Assembly: GCA_037893225.1 (NCBI GenBank)
Contig: JAZGUH010000058.1
Coordinates: forward strand, 1 to 64,000
Direction of reading: 5' to 3'
Origin: Hippasteria phrygiana
Lineage: Eukaryota; Echinodermata; Asteroidea; Valvatida; Goniasteridae
Length of the DNA: 64,000 nucleotides
Shown: piece by piece, positions 56,601 through 64,000 of the stretch
Layout of the letters: every line of letters begins with the position of its first letter
Numbering within the stretch: position 1 is the stretch's first letter
Notes under the pieces: generated by a model
What the model was told of the DNA's origin: nothing
What the model saw: the letters and a program-made list of their open reading frames with translations, nothing else
The model's database searches: none
Translations under genes and position numbers: made by a program

Positions 56601-59600
56601 TATATTTATCATCCTGATGCAAATTTCATCTTGTGAATAGTTGGAATTTATCATAAAAAATGAACACAGAAGTGAGTGCAGTGCATGAAGAAACCAAAAA
56701 ACTGGCTATGCTGAGGAAGCACACACAGCACACACATGGTGTGCCTGTACAGTGTGAACTTAATGCCGTTTGCTGGATAAAATTGTTTCCATGCCACTTT
56801 TCAGACTGCACTGGACTTATTGGCTCAGGAAAATTGACTTTGTCAGTTATGTTGGGCAGAGATTGGCCAGTAAAAGTAACCACAGGACTAGGGAAAAGTA
56901 AACGACAGGAACATTTCCTGGTTTTTTTCACGCTGGATTTGTTTTACACCCCCACTCCCCCCCCCAAAAAAGTCCAATGCTAACACAGCTTTATTCGTCA
57001 TAAAAGAAGTTATACCATAAACCCTAACTACATGTACCTAGGGTGTGTGAAAAATTATATTAAAATTGGAGGATTCACGACTGTTAGGGTTAATGACCGA
57101 TCGACGAACCAATTCTAATTCCTAAGTCTAGTCATGTCCAGCACTGAGTCTGAAGTAAAAAAGTAGATTTAAAGTCTACTCGAGTCAAAACTGGACATGT
57201 AGGCTCAAGTCCGAGTTGACTTGAGACCTGGCTCAAGCCCAGATTTGACCCAGCATGCATCTTTTTAATGTCTCTTTGGTCTGAAACTTGCATCCAGGCT
57301 TGTCGAATCCAAGCGCAAGTCAGAACATTTGATGAGCCCCTCTCCCTAATATGAATCCTGGGTGTAGCACTGTACCCACCTATATGTTCCATCTACACCT
57401 GGTGTTTGAAACTTCTTGCCGATACTGAAGCCGAGGAAACAAGTGGCATACATTGGAGTCACTCCAAGGATGGGTGCAAACATCCCCTTGTACAAACCAA
57501 AGAATCCCTACCGATAGGAAGTAAACATGGTAAAGTAATCAAAGGGGAAGGGAGGTGGTGGCAAGAAGGGGGTGGTGAGATTTGAGGTTCTAAAATACAA
57601 ACTTTATACAAATATTAATTATATCTGTGTTTTTTACACTGGTAATATTGTACCAGTGACCTACATGTCACAGTGTACTGTCAGGGTTCAAACTTCACAC
57701 TGGACCGGTGGGCTGAGTCAGGAAGGGCGTTCCTCAAACCTTGGCTTGGGCTTGGGCTTCGTCTCCAGCTATTCCCCAGTCCCATTGCCAATCTGAAGCC
57801 TTGAATACGTAAATATATTAACAGACTCTGGCTCTGGATGAAATCATCAGACTTACTTATACATGTAGCAAAAACAGTATCCAAGATCTTGCCAAATCTG
57901 GGGACATAAAATTACGCGAAGCCGAAGCCCGAGCTAGAGTTTGAGCAATGCCCATAGATTCCATGACCGAACTAGACCAGTAGTCTGCCAAGTTTTTCTT
58001 TCAAACAGTTTTCCCTTTTTCAAAAAATAAAACTCAGATTTCACACTTTGAATGAAGTCCGCCTTGATTATTTTTATTTGTGTGACATATTTTCAATTTT
58101 CAACATGTGGGGGCTCCTTAGATAATGGTACATTTGCACTGCATATGAAGCAACATACGGGCAAAGGGACCCCCCCCCCCCCCTTTTGTGTTGGCCATTG
58201 TGTTCCCAGAATCTCAGGAATTCTTTTCAGAAATCTAGGGGGATGTGTTGTTAGGTAACAATAGTATGGAGTGCACAGTATATAGTGTACAAGGACAAAA
58301 AGGGGGGGGGGGGGGGGTACCCCTATGCCCCATATCATGCTGGGTACACTTGCACAGAATGTCCTTAGATTTGAGAGGCACTGGTACAACTAGCCCGATG
58401 GTGTAGTGGATATATTTGCATGAGTTCAAGCCCCTTTCAATATGTACAATACATTGTATGTACATGTAGGTGCCTTTGGAGAATCTGCGGTTTGAATGCC
58501 AGAAATGTAATGTAATAAGTGAATTATTAAGACTACTTTGATATGATGTTTTATGGCCTCAAATCTACTTCACCTCTTTTGTAACAGTTTTCTTGGCACA
58601 GTCCCATGTTCCTGCATAAAGTGGTGCAGTGCCTGGTGCCGGTGTGGGCTGGGTCTGAAGCCGGACCTGAAAGTGAAAATTCCAGAGAAAAAAATAATTG
58701 ACATTGTAAAATATAGTCGTTTTACATTTGACACCGATGTCTTGTAATTGAGCAGCTCACAGCAGATGGAAAATTTTGGTTGAATACTACACAGACATGA
58801 CAGGAATCTTCACAGAAAGTTTTAACTCAAGTACATGAACCCTTCTGTTTACAGGTACACACTGTTCAAATATTCTCTGTACTGTTTCCCTACATGTACA
58901 CTTCCAAAAATATGTAGATGGAAATAAATTCATTCCACATGGTTAAAACAATGGGTGCCGTTGCATGATGGGAAAATTCATTCACACACACAAAACATCA
59001 GGTAAAGGTTTGCACGATCAGTCGATTGCAGAGGGCAGAAATTGCCCGATTCGTAGATTGTGCAGGAAAGTGTTTCCGTGATCAGTTGAACGTTCTCTGC
59101 AGTATCAGTACCGGTAGATGGCACCAAAACTGCCATAATGTCATGCCATAATGTATTAAGTCGAGTAGTCAGGTCCCGTTTGAAAATGTATACACATGTA
59201 AGTATGTCAAATAAGATGATGTATCGCTGCGGGTGCCTCTCGGAATTGAACGTGAAATTTGACTTTTTGTCCGGATTGTAAGCGAACCTTATCTCCATCT
59301 TAATTCTGTACTTGTACCTCAGGTGGTGTATCTTGTATTTTGGTGGCCATTGTAAGGGTGAAATGTAATGTTTTTGCTGGGTCTTCAGACATATTTTTTT
59401 AAATACCAATCCCTAGCGCATATTTGCCTTGGACCCTACTATCGCCAAATTTGTGTTTATACAATTCTGAATACAGATGGATGGTTATTTTCCAAAATTT
59501 GCTATTCCTGACCGATTTTTGTGGGGGTATTAAAGTAAAATCTTTCCCAAAAAAGACCAGGCGATTATATAGGCCTACGGCATGCAAGTTAAACATACAT

Positions 59601-62600
59601 GCAGGCCTACTCGCTACTGCCTGGTTGAGCAGTTGAGACATCACAATGGTCAAAAGGGATTGTGGGAAGGAAAAAGGAGCAAACGAGTCATTTTTCCTTC
59701 CCACAATGCCTTCTGACCATTGTGACATCTCAACCAGGCGCTATTTTGCAAAATGTTAATTATTTTTTCACATCATACGCGTTGGGGGGCCGATACAACC
59801 CGACCGTTGGCCGACTCGACTCGAGACAACTGACCGTTGGGACAACTCGACCGTTAAGACAACTCGACCGTCTTTGCATCAAATGGGAAGACAAGTCGTC
59901 CATTGAGACAAGTGGACTCGCAGATAGGGAAATTGCGGGGGGGGGGGGGGGGGGGGGGGGGGTCTGCTGGAGATCCTTGGTTGTGGAAGGGACGGCCGTC
60001 TGGGCTGGGCGTCCATCTATGTTTTGTGATACGGGGCTGGGATATTGGACGAAGTGGTTTTTGGGTTAAGTGGCGTTTGGGTGAAGTGGTAATTGACCTA
60101 TCGCCGTTCATGACCATTATCCAATCGCAGCGTCTGTTGAACATCACATGATATTCCAAATCTTGGACGAAAAAAAAACATTCCAAATACGCGCATTATT
60201 CAGCCGCATGTGCGCCCTGTATGTTGAAACGCAGTAAGCGAATACTGGTCAAATTTAACGCAAACGTTTCAACCGGCCCCGTTTTCATTATACTAATTTT
60301 GTTTGCAGCACATTGGCCAAGCTCGTTTAGCATAGTTTGTTCTGTTTATATTTCTTAAGTTTTTCCGATTCTCGGACGGTGAAAATTATGTGAGTGGGGT
60401 CCGGGGAGTCTGCATTATTCAGATACGCATTATAACGAGCGGCTGGAAATTGGAAAAGCTATTTTCCCACTTTTTGCAATAAGTGGTTGCACAAAAGTCT
60501 GCATGCACACGTGGACAAAGTTTTCTCAGAAATATGAGACAACTCCTGCATGCATCCGGTCAGAGAGAGCTTGTATGCAATGATTCCCCTTAATACGCCA
60601 CTGCGCGTTTCGCGCATCGCATCCACGTGCTGCACGTGTGTAAAGTTGTCTAAGGGGCGTGGCTAACTCACAAACGGCAATAGGTCAATTGGGAGAAGTG
60701 GGATTTGGGCGAAGTGGGATTTGGGCGAAGTGGTTGAGAGCGAAGTGGTTGAGGGCGACAACGATTTTGATAATTTTACACATTGTCAGAATAGGAAATG
60801 TCATTATCGCGAACCCTCTGACATTATGTACAACGGGAACGCATCGCACGGTCGAGTTGTCTCCATGTTAAAGGGACACATTGCTTTGAATTTTGCGATT
60901 TGGGCTATAAAACTGAAATGGATATGGTTGGGAAGCTTTTATAAAGATTCACATAACTATCCCTTCAATTTGCGTGGTTTTTGTTTAATTTCGTGACAAA
61001 TAACGGTCCGCCATTTTGTAGAACCAAATTTTTGACTCCACAAAATGGCGGACCATGTTCACCAGTCGTATTTCCAGTCGCAGCTGGTTGAAGTACATTC
61101 TGTTCTGTGGCACGGCGCGCAGCACTGGCGATATGTGTCGCGAGGTAGAGAATGGTACCTGGCGATCATCTGATAGGTTTACATTCAAGGCCACTGGCTG
61201 CGGCCTCAGCGGAGTAATTGCAGAATACCCCGCCACCCGGAAGAACCCCCTAAAAAACGCGGATACGCGGATACGGGGTGGGATGGAGTCTGACAAGACG
61301 AAGGGGGCAATTTCTAAGTCCAATGTATGTCCGCGGCCCGGAGGTGTATACGCGGATAACCTCTGCGCAATTGCAATGCGAATGGGAAGCTCTGACAAAA
61401 GGTCTAAGTCCAATCCACCTACCGGGAGGTGGATACGCGGATACGGGGATACGGGGTGGGATGTAGTGGGGCGGGGCGATAGAGGGCGCCATTTTCCCTT
61501 TTAAAAAGAAATCCTCCGAGGGGGCTGGAATCTGACTAGCGTGCGTAATTGGAATGGGAAGCTCTGACAAAAGGTCCAAGTCCAATCCACCTACCGGGAG
61601 GTGGATACGCGGATACGGTGATACGGGGTGGGAGAGAGTGTGGCGGGGCGATAGAGGGCGCCATTTTCCCTTTTAAAAAGAAATCCTCCGAGGGGGCTGG
61701 AATCTGACTTGCGTGCGTAATGCGAATGGGAAGCTCTGACAAAAGGTCTAAGTCCAATCCACCTACCGGGAGGTGGATACGCGGATACAGTGATACGGGG
61801 TGGGAGAGAGTGTGGTGGGGCGATAGAGGGCGCCATTTTCCCTTTGAAAAAAAAAATCCTCCGAGGGGGCTGGAATCTGACTTGCGTGCGTAATTGAAAT
61901 GGGAAGCTCTGACAAAAGGTCTAAGTCCAATCCACCTACCGGGAGGTGGATACGCGGATACGCGGATACGGGGATACGGGGTGGGAGAGAGTGTGTACGT
62001 GTGACCAGTCTAATGTTTACCCCGTATCCGCGTATACATGTGTATGGGGTGCCCAGTCTAATTGTGAATAGTTTATTGAGGGCAATGAACAGTGACCCCG
62101 TATCCGCGTATCCGGATAAGAGGTGGAGATACGAGAGGCGGGGTATTCTGCAATTGTGCCTAAGTCTATGTTTCGCGGGTCAGATGCCAGGAGTCAGAGG
62201 CCAATTTTTTGTTTTATAATCACTACTCACTAATTACAACACATTATACATGCTTTTTTGCGTGAACAACTCTTATAAAGATAAGGAACATTTCCAAACA
62301 GCAAAATTTCATGACATTTGAAGGCAATGTGTCCCTTTAAAGTCGACTTGTCTCAACGGACGACTTGGTAAACGGTCGCGTTGTCTCGACCTGTTTTCCT
62401 TCCTCCATGTCTCAACCAAGTCAACGGTCGAGTTGTCTCAACGGTCGAGTTGTCTCAACGGTCGAGTTGTCTCAACGGTCGAGTTGTCTCAACGGTCGAG
62501 TTGTCTCAACGGACGGTCGAGTTGTCTCAACGGACGGTCGAGTTGTCTCAACGGACGGTCGAGTTGTCTCAACGGTCGAGTTGTCCGACATCCCGCGTTG

Positions 62601-62727
62601 GAATCGTTAACAGTTACCGAAACAATCCTACCTTGATTGTATCGAGTGGATGACCAGCCACTACGAGACACACTCCACCAAAGCCACCAGCGAGGAAGTT
62701 TTTTGCGGGACTTATTTCGGCAGACAT
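47611..62727 (-). CDS. SLC25A20: Mitochondrial carnitine/acylcarnitine carrier, nine coding exons
   Basis: On the minus strand, exons in order are 62632-62727, 58574-58666, 57380-57507, 55500-55590, 55265-55388, 53534-53606, 50099-50208, 49199-49323 and 47611-47673. They join in frame to 300 residues; human CACT has 301. Seen: [20 protein letters not shown] near the start, the three carrier signatures PLDTIK (27-32), PGERIK (127-132) and the third at 228-233 (APDTLK), [23 protein letters not shown] and the end [20 protein letters not shown]. Known: this inner-membrane antiporter with six helices swaps acylcarnitine for carnitine and feeds long-chain fatty acids to beta-oxidation. Odd: the first proline of the third signature is Ala. 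All introns are GT-AG. Introns are filled with MITEs, two tRNA-type SINEs and, in intron 1, a nested composite repeat. Confidence 0.97.
48506..48610 (+). mobile_element. GTCGACCACTAGTCGATTTT foldback element, copy 2
   Basis: AACCACTGGTCAATTTTGCC, then TGGTACCCAGG at the left and GGTTACCAGGCAAAATCGAC at the right; the arms pair with each other. Confidence 0.6.
49199..49323 (-). CDS. SLC25A20: SLC25A20 coding exon 8
   Basis: Residues 239-280: [20 protein letters not shown] then [22 protein letters not shown], the third matrix loop and start of helix 6. Acceptor AAACCAG, donor GTGAGT, phase 0. Confidence 0.96.
49688..49918 (+). mobile_element. tRNA-derived SINE (Ser/Leu-like head), copy 1
   Basis: AGTCGAGTGGCAAGACATCT, GCACTAGAAAGCAGGAGGTC, GTGGGTTCGAGTCCCACCCG form a tRNA-like head, followed by AATAATCTCTCGGGACAA and AAGGGCAAAACCCAATAT. 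Copy 2 is at 56407-56639. SLC25A20 intron 7. Confidence 0.75.
50099..50208 (-). CDS. SLC25A20: SLC25A20 coding exon 7
   Basis: Completes Lys202 and codes for 203-238: [20 protein letters not shown] then [16 protein letters not shown], helix 5 and the third signature. The first signature residue is Ala228 (codon GCA, 50132-50130), where the family consensus has Pro. Acceptor TTTTAG, donor GTATAA. Confidence 0.95.
50342..50552 (+). mobile_element. CCGGATGACG repeat family, copy 3
   Basis: Between exons 6 and 7 of SLC25A20: CACCAGGCCGGATGAAG, AATCCATTGTTGGATTATTG and GTCCGCTTCGCTTGGCTGC. Confidence 0.6.
50669..50979 (+). mobile_element. TTAACCCTAAC element with GGAGGATTGAGGAT minisatellite
   Basis: Left end TTAACCCTAACCCACCTC, right end poly-G then TTAGGGTTAA. 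Inside, TTTTGGAGGATTGAGGATGA recurs about every 45-50 bases. SLC25A20 intron 6. Confidence 0.8.
51378..52183 (+). mobile_element. 806-bp element with TAGCCCATTTCGCACGAGCG ends
   Basis: TAGCCCATTTCGCACGAGCG then CTGGAA at the left; TTCCAGCGCTCGTGTGAAAT then GGGCTA at the right, 25-bp arms with one mismatch and one gap at most. Subterminal GCGATTTTATCGC words occur at both sides. No transposase frame. SLC25A20 intron 6. Confidence 0.85.
53151..53367 (-). mobile_element. GTCGAGTCC element, copy 2 (reverse)
   Basis: GCTGTAGTCGAGTCCATCAC at the left and GGACTCGACTACAGC at the right, with CAAGTCC/AAGGACTTGTG subrepeats along both arms. SLC25A20 intron 6. Confidence 0.75.
53534..53606 (-). CDS. SLC25A20: SLC25A20 coding exon 6
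   Basis: The split codon makes Asp178; then [23 protein letters not shown], helix 4. Acceptor CTTTTCAG, donor GTATGT, phase 2. Confidence 0.95.
54214..54572 (+). mobile_element. 359-bp element with TGATGCGATCAAGCAAAATC ends
   Basis: Left TGATGCGATCAAGCAAAATC then AGTCGGAA; right TTCAGACTGATTTTGCTTGA then TCGCATCA. SLC25A20 intron 5. Confidence 0.85.
55265..55388 (-). CDS. SLC25A20: SLC25A20 coding exon 5
   Basis: Residues 137-177 plus one base: [20 protein letters not shown] then [21 protein letters not shown], the second matrix loop and start of helix 4. Acceptor CTTTAG, donor GTAGGC, phase 1. Confidence 0.95.
55500..55590 (-). CDS. SLC25A20: SLC25A20 coding exon 4
   Basis: Completes Arg106 and codes for residues 107-136: [20 protein letters not shown] then [10 protein letters not shown], helix 3 and the second carrier signature. 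Acceptor TCTGTAG, donor GTGAGA, phase 0. Confidence 0.96.
55801..56050 (+). mobile_element. GGAGGATTGAGGAT minisatellite element, left end lost
   Basis: Opens with CCTCAATCCTCCAAAATCCT, then four TTTTGGAGGATTGAGGATGA units, and ends CCTAGGGGGTTAGGGCTAA. It is the same family as 50669-50979. SLC25A20 intron 3. Confidence 0.75.
56407..56639 (+). mobile_element. tRNA-derived SINE (Ser/Leu-like head), copy 2
   Basis: Same order of blocks as 49688-49918 (TCGTCGAGTGGGAAGACGTC, GTGGGTTCGAGTCCCACCCG, AATAATCTCTCGGGACAA). SLC25A20 intron 3. Confidence 0.75.
57017..57093 (+). mobile_element. Short TTAACCCTAAC-type element (77 bp)
   Basis: ATAAACCCTAACTACATG at the left, GGATTCACGACTGTTAGGGT then TAA at the right. 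Confidence 0.6.
57380..57507 (-). CDS. SLC25A20: SLC25A20 coding exon 3
   Basis: Residues 64-105 plus two bases: [20 protein letters not shown], then [13 protein letters not shown]. The donor is GTGGGT at 57379. An earlier GT at 57398 was rejected because it shifts the frame and drops the loop. With this donor the joint reads [18 protein letters not shown], the same length as in human CACT. Confidence 0.93.
58148..58341 (-). mobile_element. GATATGGGG MITE, copy 4 (reverse)
   Basis: Reverse orientation in SLC25A20 intron 2. It has poly-C at the left and poly-G at the right, with the family words TGTTCCCAGAATCTCAGGAA and AAATCTAGGGGGATGTGTT. Another partial copy is at about 17437-17530. Confidence 0.65.
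58574..58666 (-). CDS. SLC25A20: SLC25A20 coding exon 2
   Basis: Residues 33-63: [20 protein letters not shown] and [11 protein letters not shown], the matrix loop after helix 1. Acceptor CTTTCAG, donor GTGAAG, phase 0. Confidence 0.95.
59620..59738 (+). repeat. Foldback element of about 120 bp
   Basis: Left CCTGGTTGAG, ACATCACAATGGTCAAAAGG and TTGTGGGAAGGAAAAA pair with right TTTTTCCTTCCCACAATG and CCATTGTGACATCTCAACCA. SLC25A20 intron 1. Confidence 0.85.
59937..59963 (+). repeat. Poly-G tract
   Basis: About 26 uninterrupted G, in SLC25A20 intron 1. Confidence 0.9.
60868..62342 (+). mobile_element. Inner element with TTAAAGGGACACATTGC ends
   Basis: TTAAAGGGACACATTGCTTT at the left and AAGGCAATGTGTCCCTTTAA at the right, 1.47 kb apart. 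A 61000-61053 hairpin (GGTCCGCCATTTTGT / ACAAAATGGCGGACC) and the 171-bp array lie inside. Confidence 0.65.
61255..62005 (+). repeat. About 171-bp tandem array, four units
   Basis: AAGCTCTGACAAAAGGTCTA recurs at about 61389, 61559, 61731 and 61905, each followed by CCACCTACCGGGAGGTGGAT and short ACGCGGATACGGGGATACGG runs, GGGCGATAGAGGGCGCCATT and AAGAAATCCTCCGAGGGGGC. Long open frames on both strands here are a by-product of the array. Confidence 0.9.
62343..62587 (+). repeat. 17/21-bp tandem array GGTCGAGTTGTCTCAAC
   Basis: Five or more 17-bp units, then units lengthened by a GGAC insertion to 21 bp, ending 45 bases from the exon 1 donor of SLC25A20. Confidence 0.9.
62632..62727 (-). CDS. 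SLC25A20: SLC25A20 coding exon 1
   Basis: Start ATG at 62727-62725. Residues 1-32, [18 protein letters not shown] then [14 protein letters not shown]: helix 1 and the first carrier signature. Donor GTAGGA, phase 0. A 17-bp tandem repeat array begins about 45 bases into intron 1. Confidence 0.96.
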
Positions 62728-64000
62728 CTTTTAAATGGCTTTTTGACAAAACTTTTAAATTCTGAACGATTTCGAAGGAACAGTTCCACAATGTTCGACC
62801 TTCGACGCGACCGTGAATGAGTCACAACTTTTCAATTGGCCACAGTCTGACAATTGGTGGCGCTATGTTGTGCGGTATGGGCATCCGGCAGCAAGCAGAC
62901 TTTCATTATTTCTCACTTTTTCAGACGCATTGCGTCCGAGACAAGACGGCACGAACGTAAACGAAAGTAGCCTCGGGACTTTTTATTTTAAATTGAAATT
63001 ATTCTCATTCCTTAATTTTAAGTAATTAATTTGTTTTGGCGGTGGAAGAGAGGGAGGAGGGAAGGGGGAGAGGGAAGGGGAGGGGGGAGGGGGGAGGTGG
63101 GGTGTCCTCCTAATGGAATAATAGCCCTGATTTTTCCCCTGCCCACTTTTGCCCCAAATGATATCACTGATTGTTTTCCCACTGTGTAATTGTTGTAGGG
63201 GGTTCATTTTAATTACTCCTGCAAACTAAGGTTAAACAAATTCCATTACACAGTGGTATGTATTTGGACATCCCTTCCCTTCCCCCATTTATTCAAGGCA
63301 TCTGCTTTGACTTTTATACTAACTTTTCTTCCACTTCAAAAATAGTGAACTTTGGAAGTTCAATTAAGGCCAAGTAAAAAAATACCATTTGATCGTCCGG
63401 GTTTTTTTTTTCAAAGAGGATGAGGCCCTGTTATTTGTTATTTTTTCCAAGATGGCCTTCAAACATTTAAATTAAAAATGGGTGCCAAATTTGCAGTTCA
63501 AATTTACCGCCAGCTTATTAGCTATTAATTCTACTAGTAAGTTGTGTCAAAATATCTTAAACATTGTGTATTTTATTAAAGTACAATTATTTATGCATGT
63601 TCTTTTCAATTGCATTTTCACTTCAACAAACCATTCAGCCCGCATGTCGCGAATGCAAGTGAACTGCCGCCCTCGTTGGCTTTGTAGGAAATGAAATCCA
63701 TTCGAAAGAATGGTGCCAAGATAAAGCAAAATATATGAAAAATCTAGCTTTTTTTTAGGAAAAAAAAGGGTAGCTTCAAAAAAGGATGCGGGCGGGATGA
63801 TCAACTGGCGTTTGATATATCAGGACAGTTTGATATATCGTCGACTTCTTGCATCTTCCCCATAACTTCTTTCCCTAATTGATTCACACTGCATTGCATC
63901 ACTTTATTTAAATGTTCGTGTTAGTTATTCTGTTTACTTTTGTTCCCTAATGAACATTTTGCTTCAACAGAAATTATGGAAACAATTAAATGTATACCTG
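62728..64000. other. Upstream flank of SLC25A20
   Basis: 5' UTR and promoter are expected just above 62727; no TATA-like box or known site stands out. 63040-63105 is a purine-rich GGGAGAGGGAAGGGG tract, and 63160-63260 carries TTCCCACTGTGTAATTG and CATTACACAGTGG, an inverted pair. Two GTTTGATATATC words lie near 63811 and 63829. No gene is seen to the end. Confidence 0.5.

Larger units (their letters stand above)
59780..62610 (+). mobile_element. Composite about 2.8 kb element with inverted subterminal arrays
   Basis: Near the left edge (59800-59920) ACAACTCGACCGTT words are repeated; near the right edge (62343-62587) their reverse AACGGTCGAGTTGT is repeated about a dozen times. Outer words CGCGTTGGGGG and CCCGCGTTGG mark the edges. 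Within it lie inverted AATTGACCTATCGCCGTT / AACGGCAATAGGTCAATT (60093 and 60673), an inner element 60868-62342, and a 171-bp array. No transposase frame was recognised. Confidence 0.55.

Noticed and set aside
57399..57507. Shorter SLC25A20 exon 3 ending at an earlier GT (GTGTAG)
   Set aside because: It would leave phase 1 and read exon 4 as GTIN instead of YDQLFRAG, and would lose the matrix-side loop.
61055..61836. Open frames of up to 149 codons on both strands
   Set aside because: They run along the 171-bp tandem array, are open on both strands at once and show no recognisable domain.
1..64000. CRISPR array, operon or prokaryotic defence system
   Set aside because: The window is intron-bearing animal DNA; its tandem repeats have no unique spacers and no cas-like genes.

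Overview
This is a 64 kb piece of animal nuclear DNA. It holds three multi-exon, intron-rich protein genes with GT-AG introns, set in a dense background of short transposon relics. A marine invertebrate deuterostome, probably an echinoderm or other ambulacrarian, is the best guess. The reasons are the metazoan gene set, the intron density, the abundant tacatgtac and aggcctag-type words and the many small inverted-repeat elements. This placement is inference; no species is claimed.

Layout. 1-6722: no gene; a tRNA-derived SINE cluster, a LINE fragment and MITEs. 6723-19181 (+): ARL8, six coding exons, 187 aa, the lysosome-positioning Arf-like GTPase. Its last intron carries an antisense, broken TATDN2-like (TatD nuclease) pseudogene and a Tc1-type MITE. 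19182-25870: intergenic repeats. 25871-40627 (+): a nine-exon gene of 694 aa with a CABIT module, a basic proline-rich segment, two YEV(V)P tyrosine motifs, a coiled coil and a C-terminal SAM domain. It is a Themis/GAREM-type signalling adaptor and the most interesting gene here. 40628-47610: repeat-rich intergenic DNA. 47611-62727 (-): SLC25A20, the mitochondrial carnitine/acylcarnitine carrier, nine coding exons, 300 aa. 62728-64000: its upstream flank.

The three genes do not form a pathway: one serves lysosome and vesicle transport, one probably receptor-tyrosine-kinase or immune-type signalling, and one mitochondrial fatty-acid import. ARL8 and the CABIT-SAM gene are in the same direction; SLC25A20 converges on them.

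The rest is a record of small mobile elements. At least ten inverted-repeat families can be recognised, several with two or more copies here. They include one whose ends (TTAACCCTAAC) imitate the telomere repeat, one with long poly-G/C tracts inside, and a nested 2.8 kb composite in SLC25A20 intron 1. Tandem arrays with units of 10, 17, 18, 20, about 48 and about 171 bp, and about 25 poly(G)/poly(C) tracts, complete the picture. Exon boundaries and reading phases were worked out by hand from the sequence; family names rest on recalled protein motifs, not on a search.
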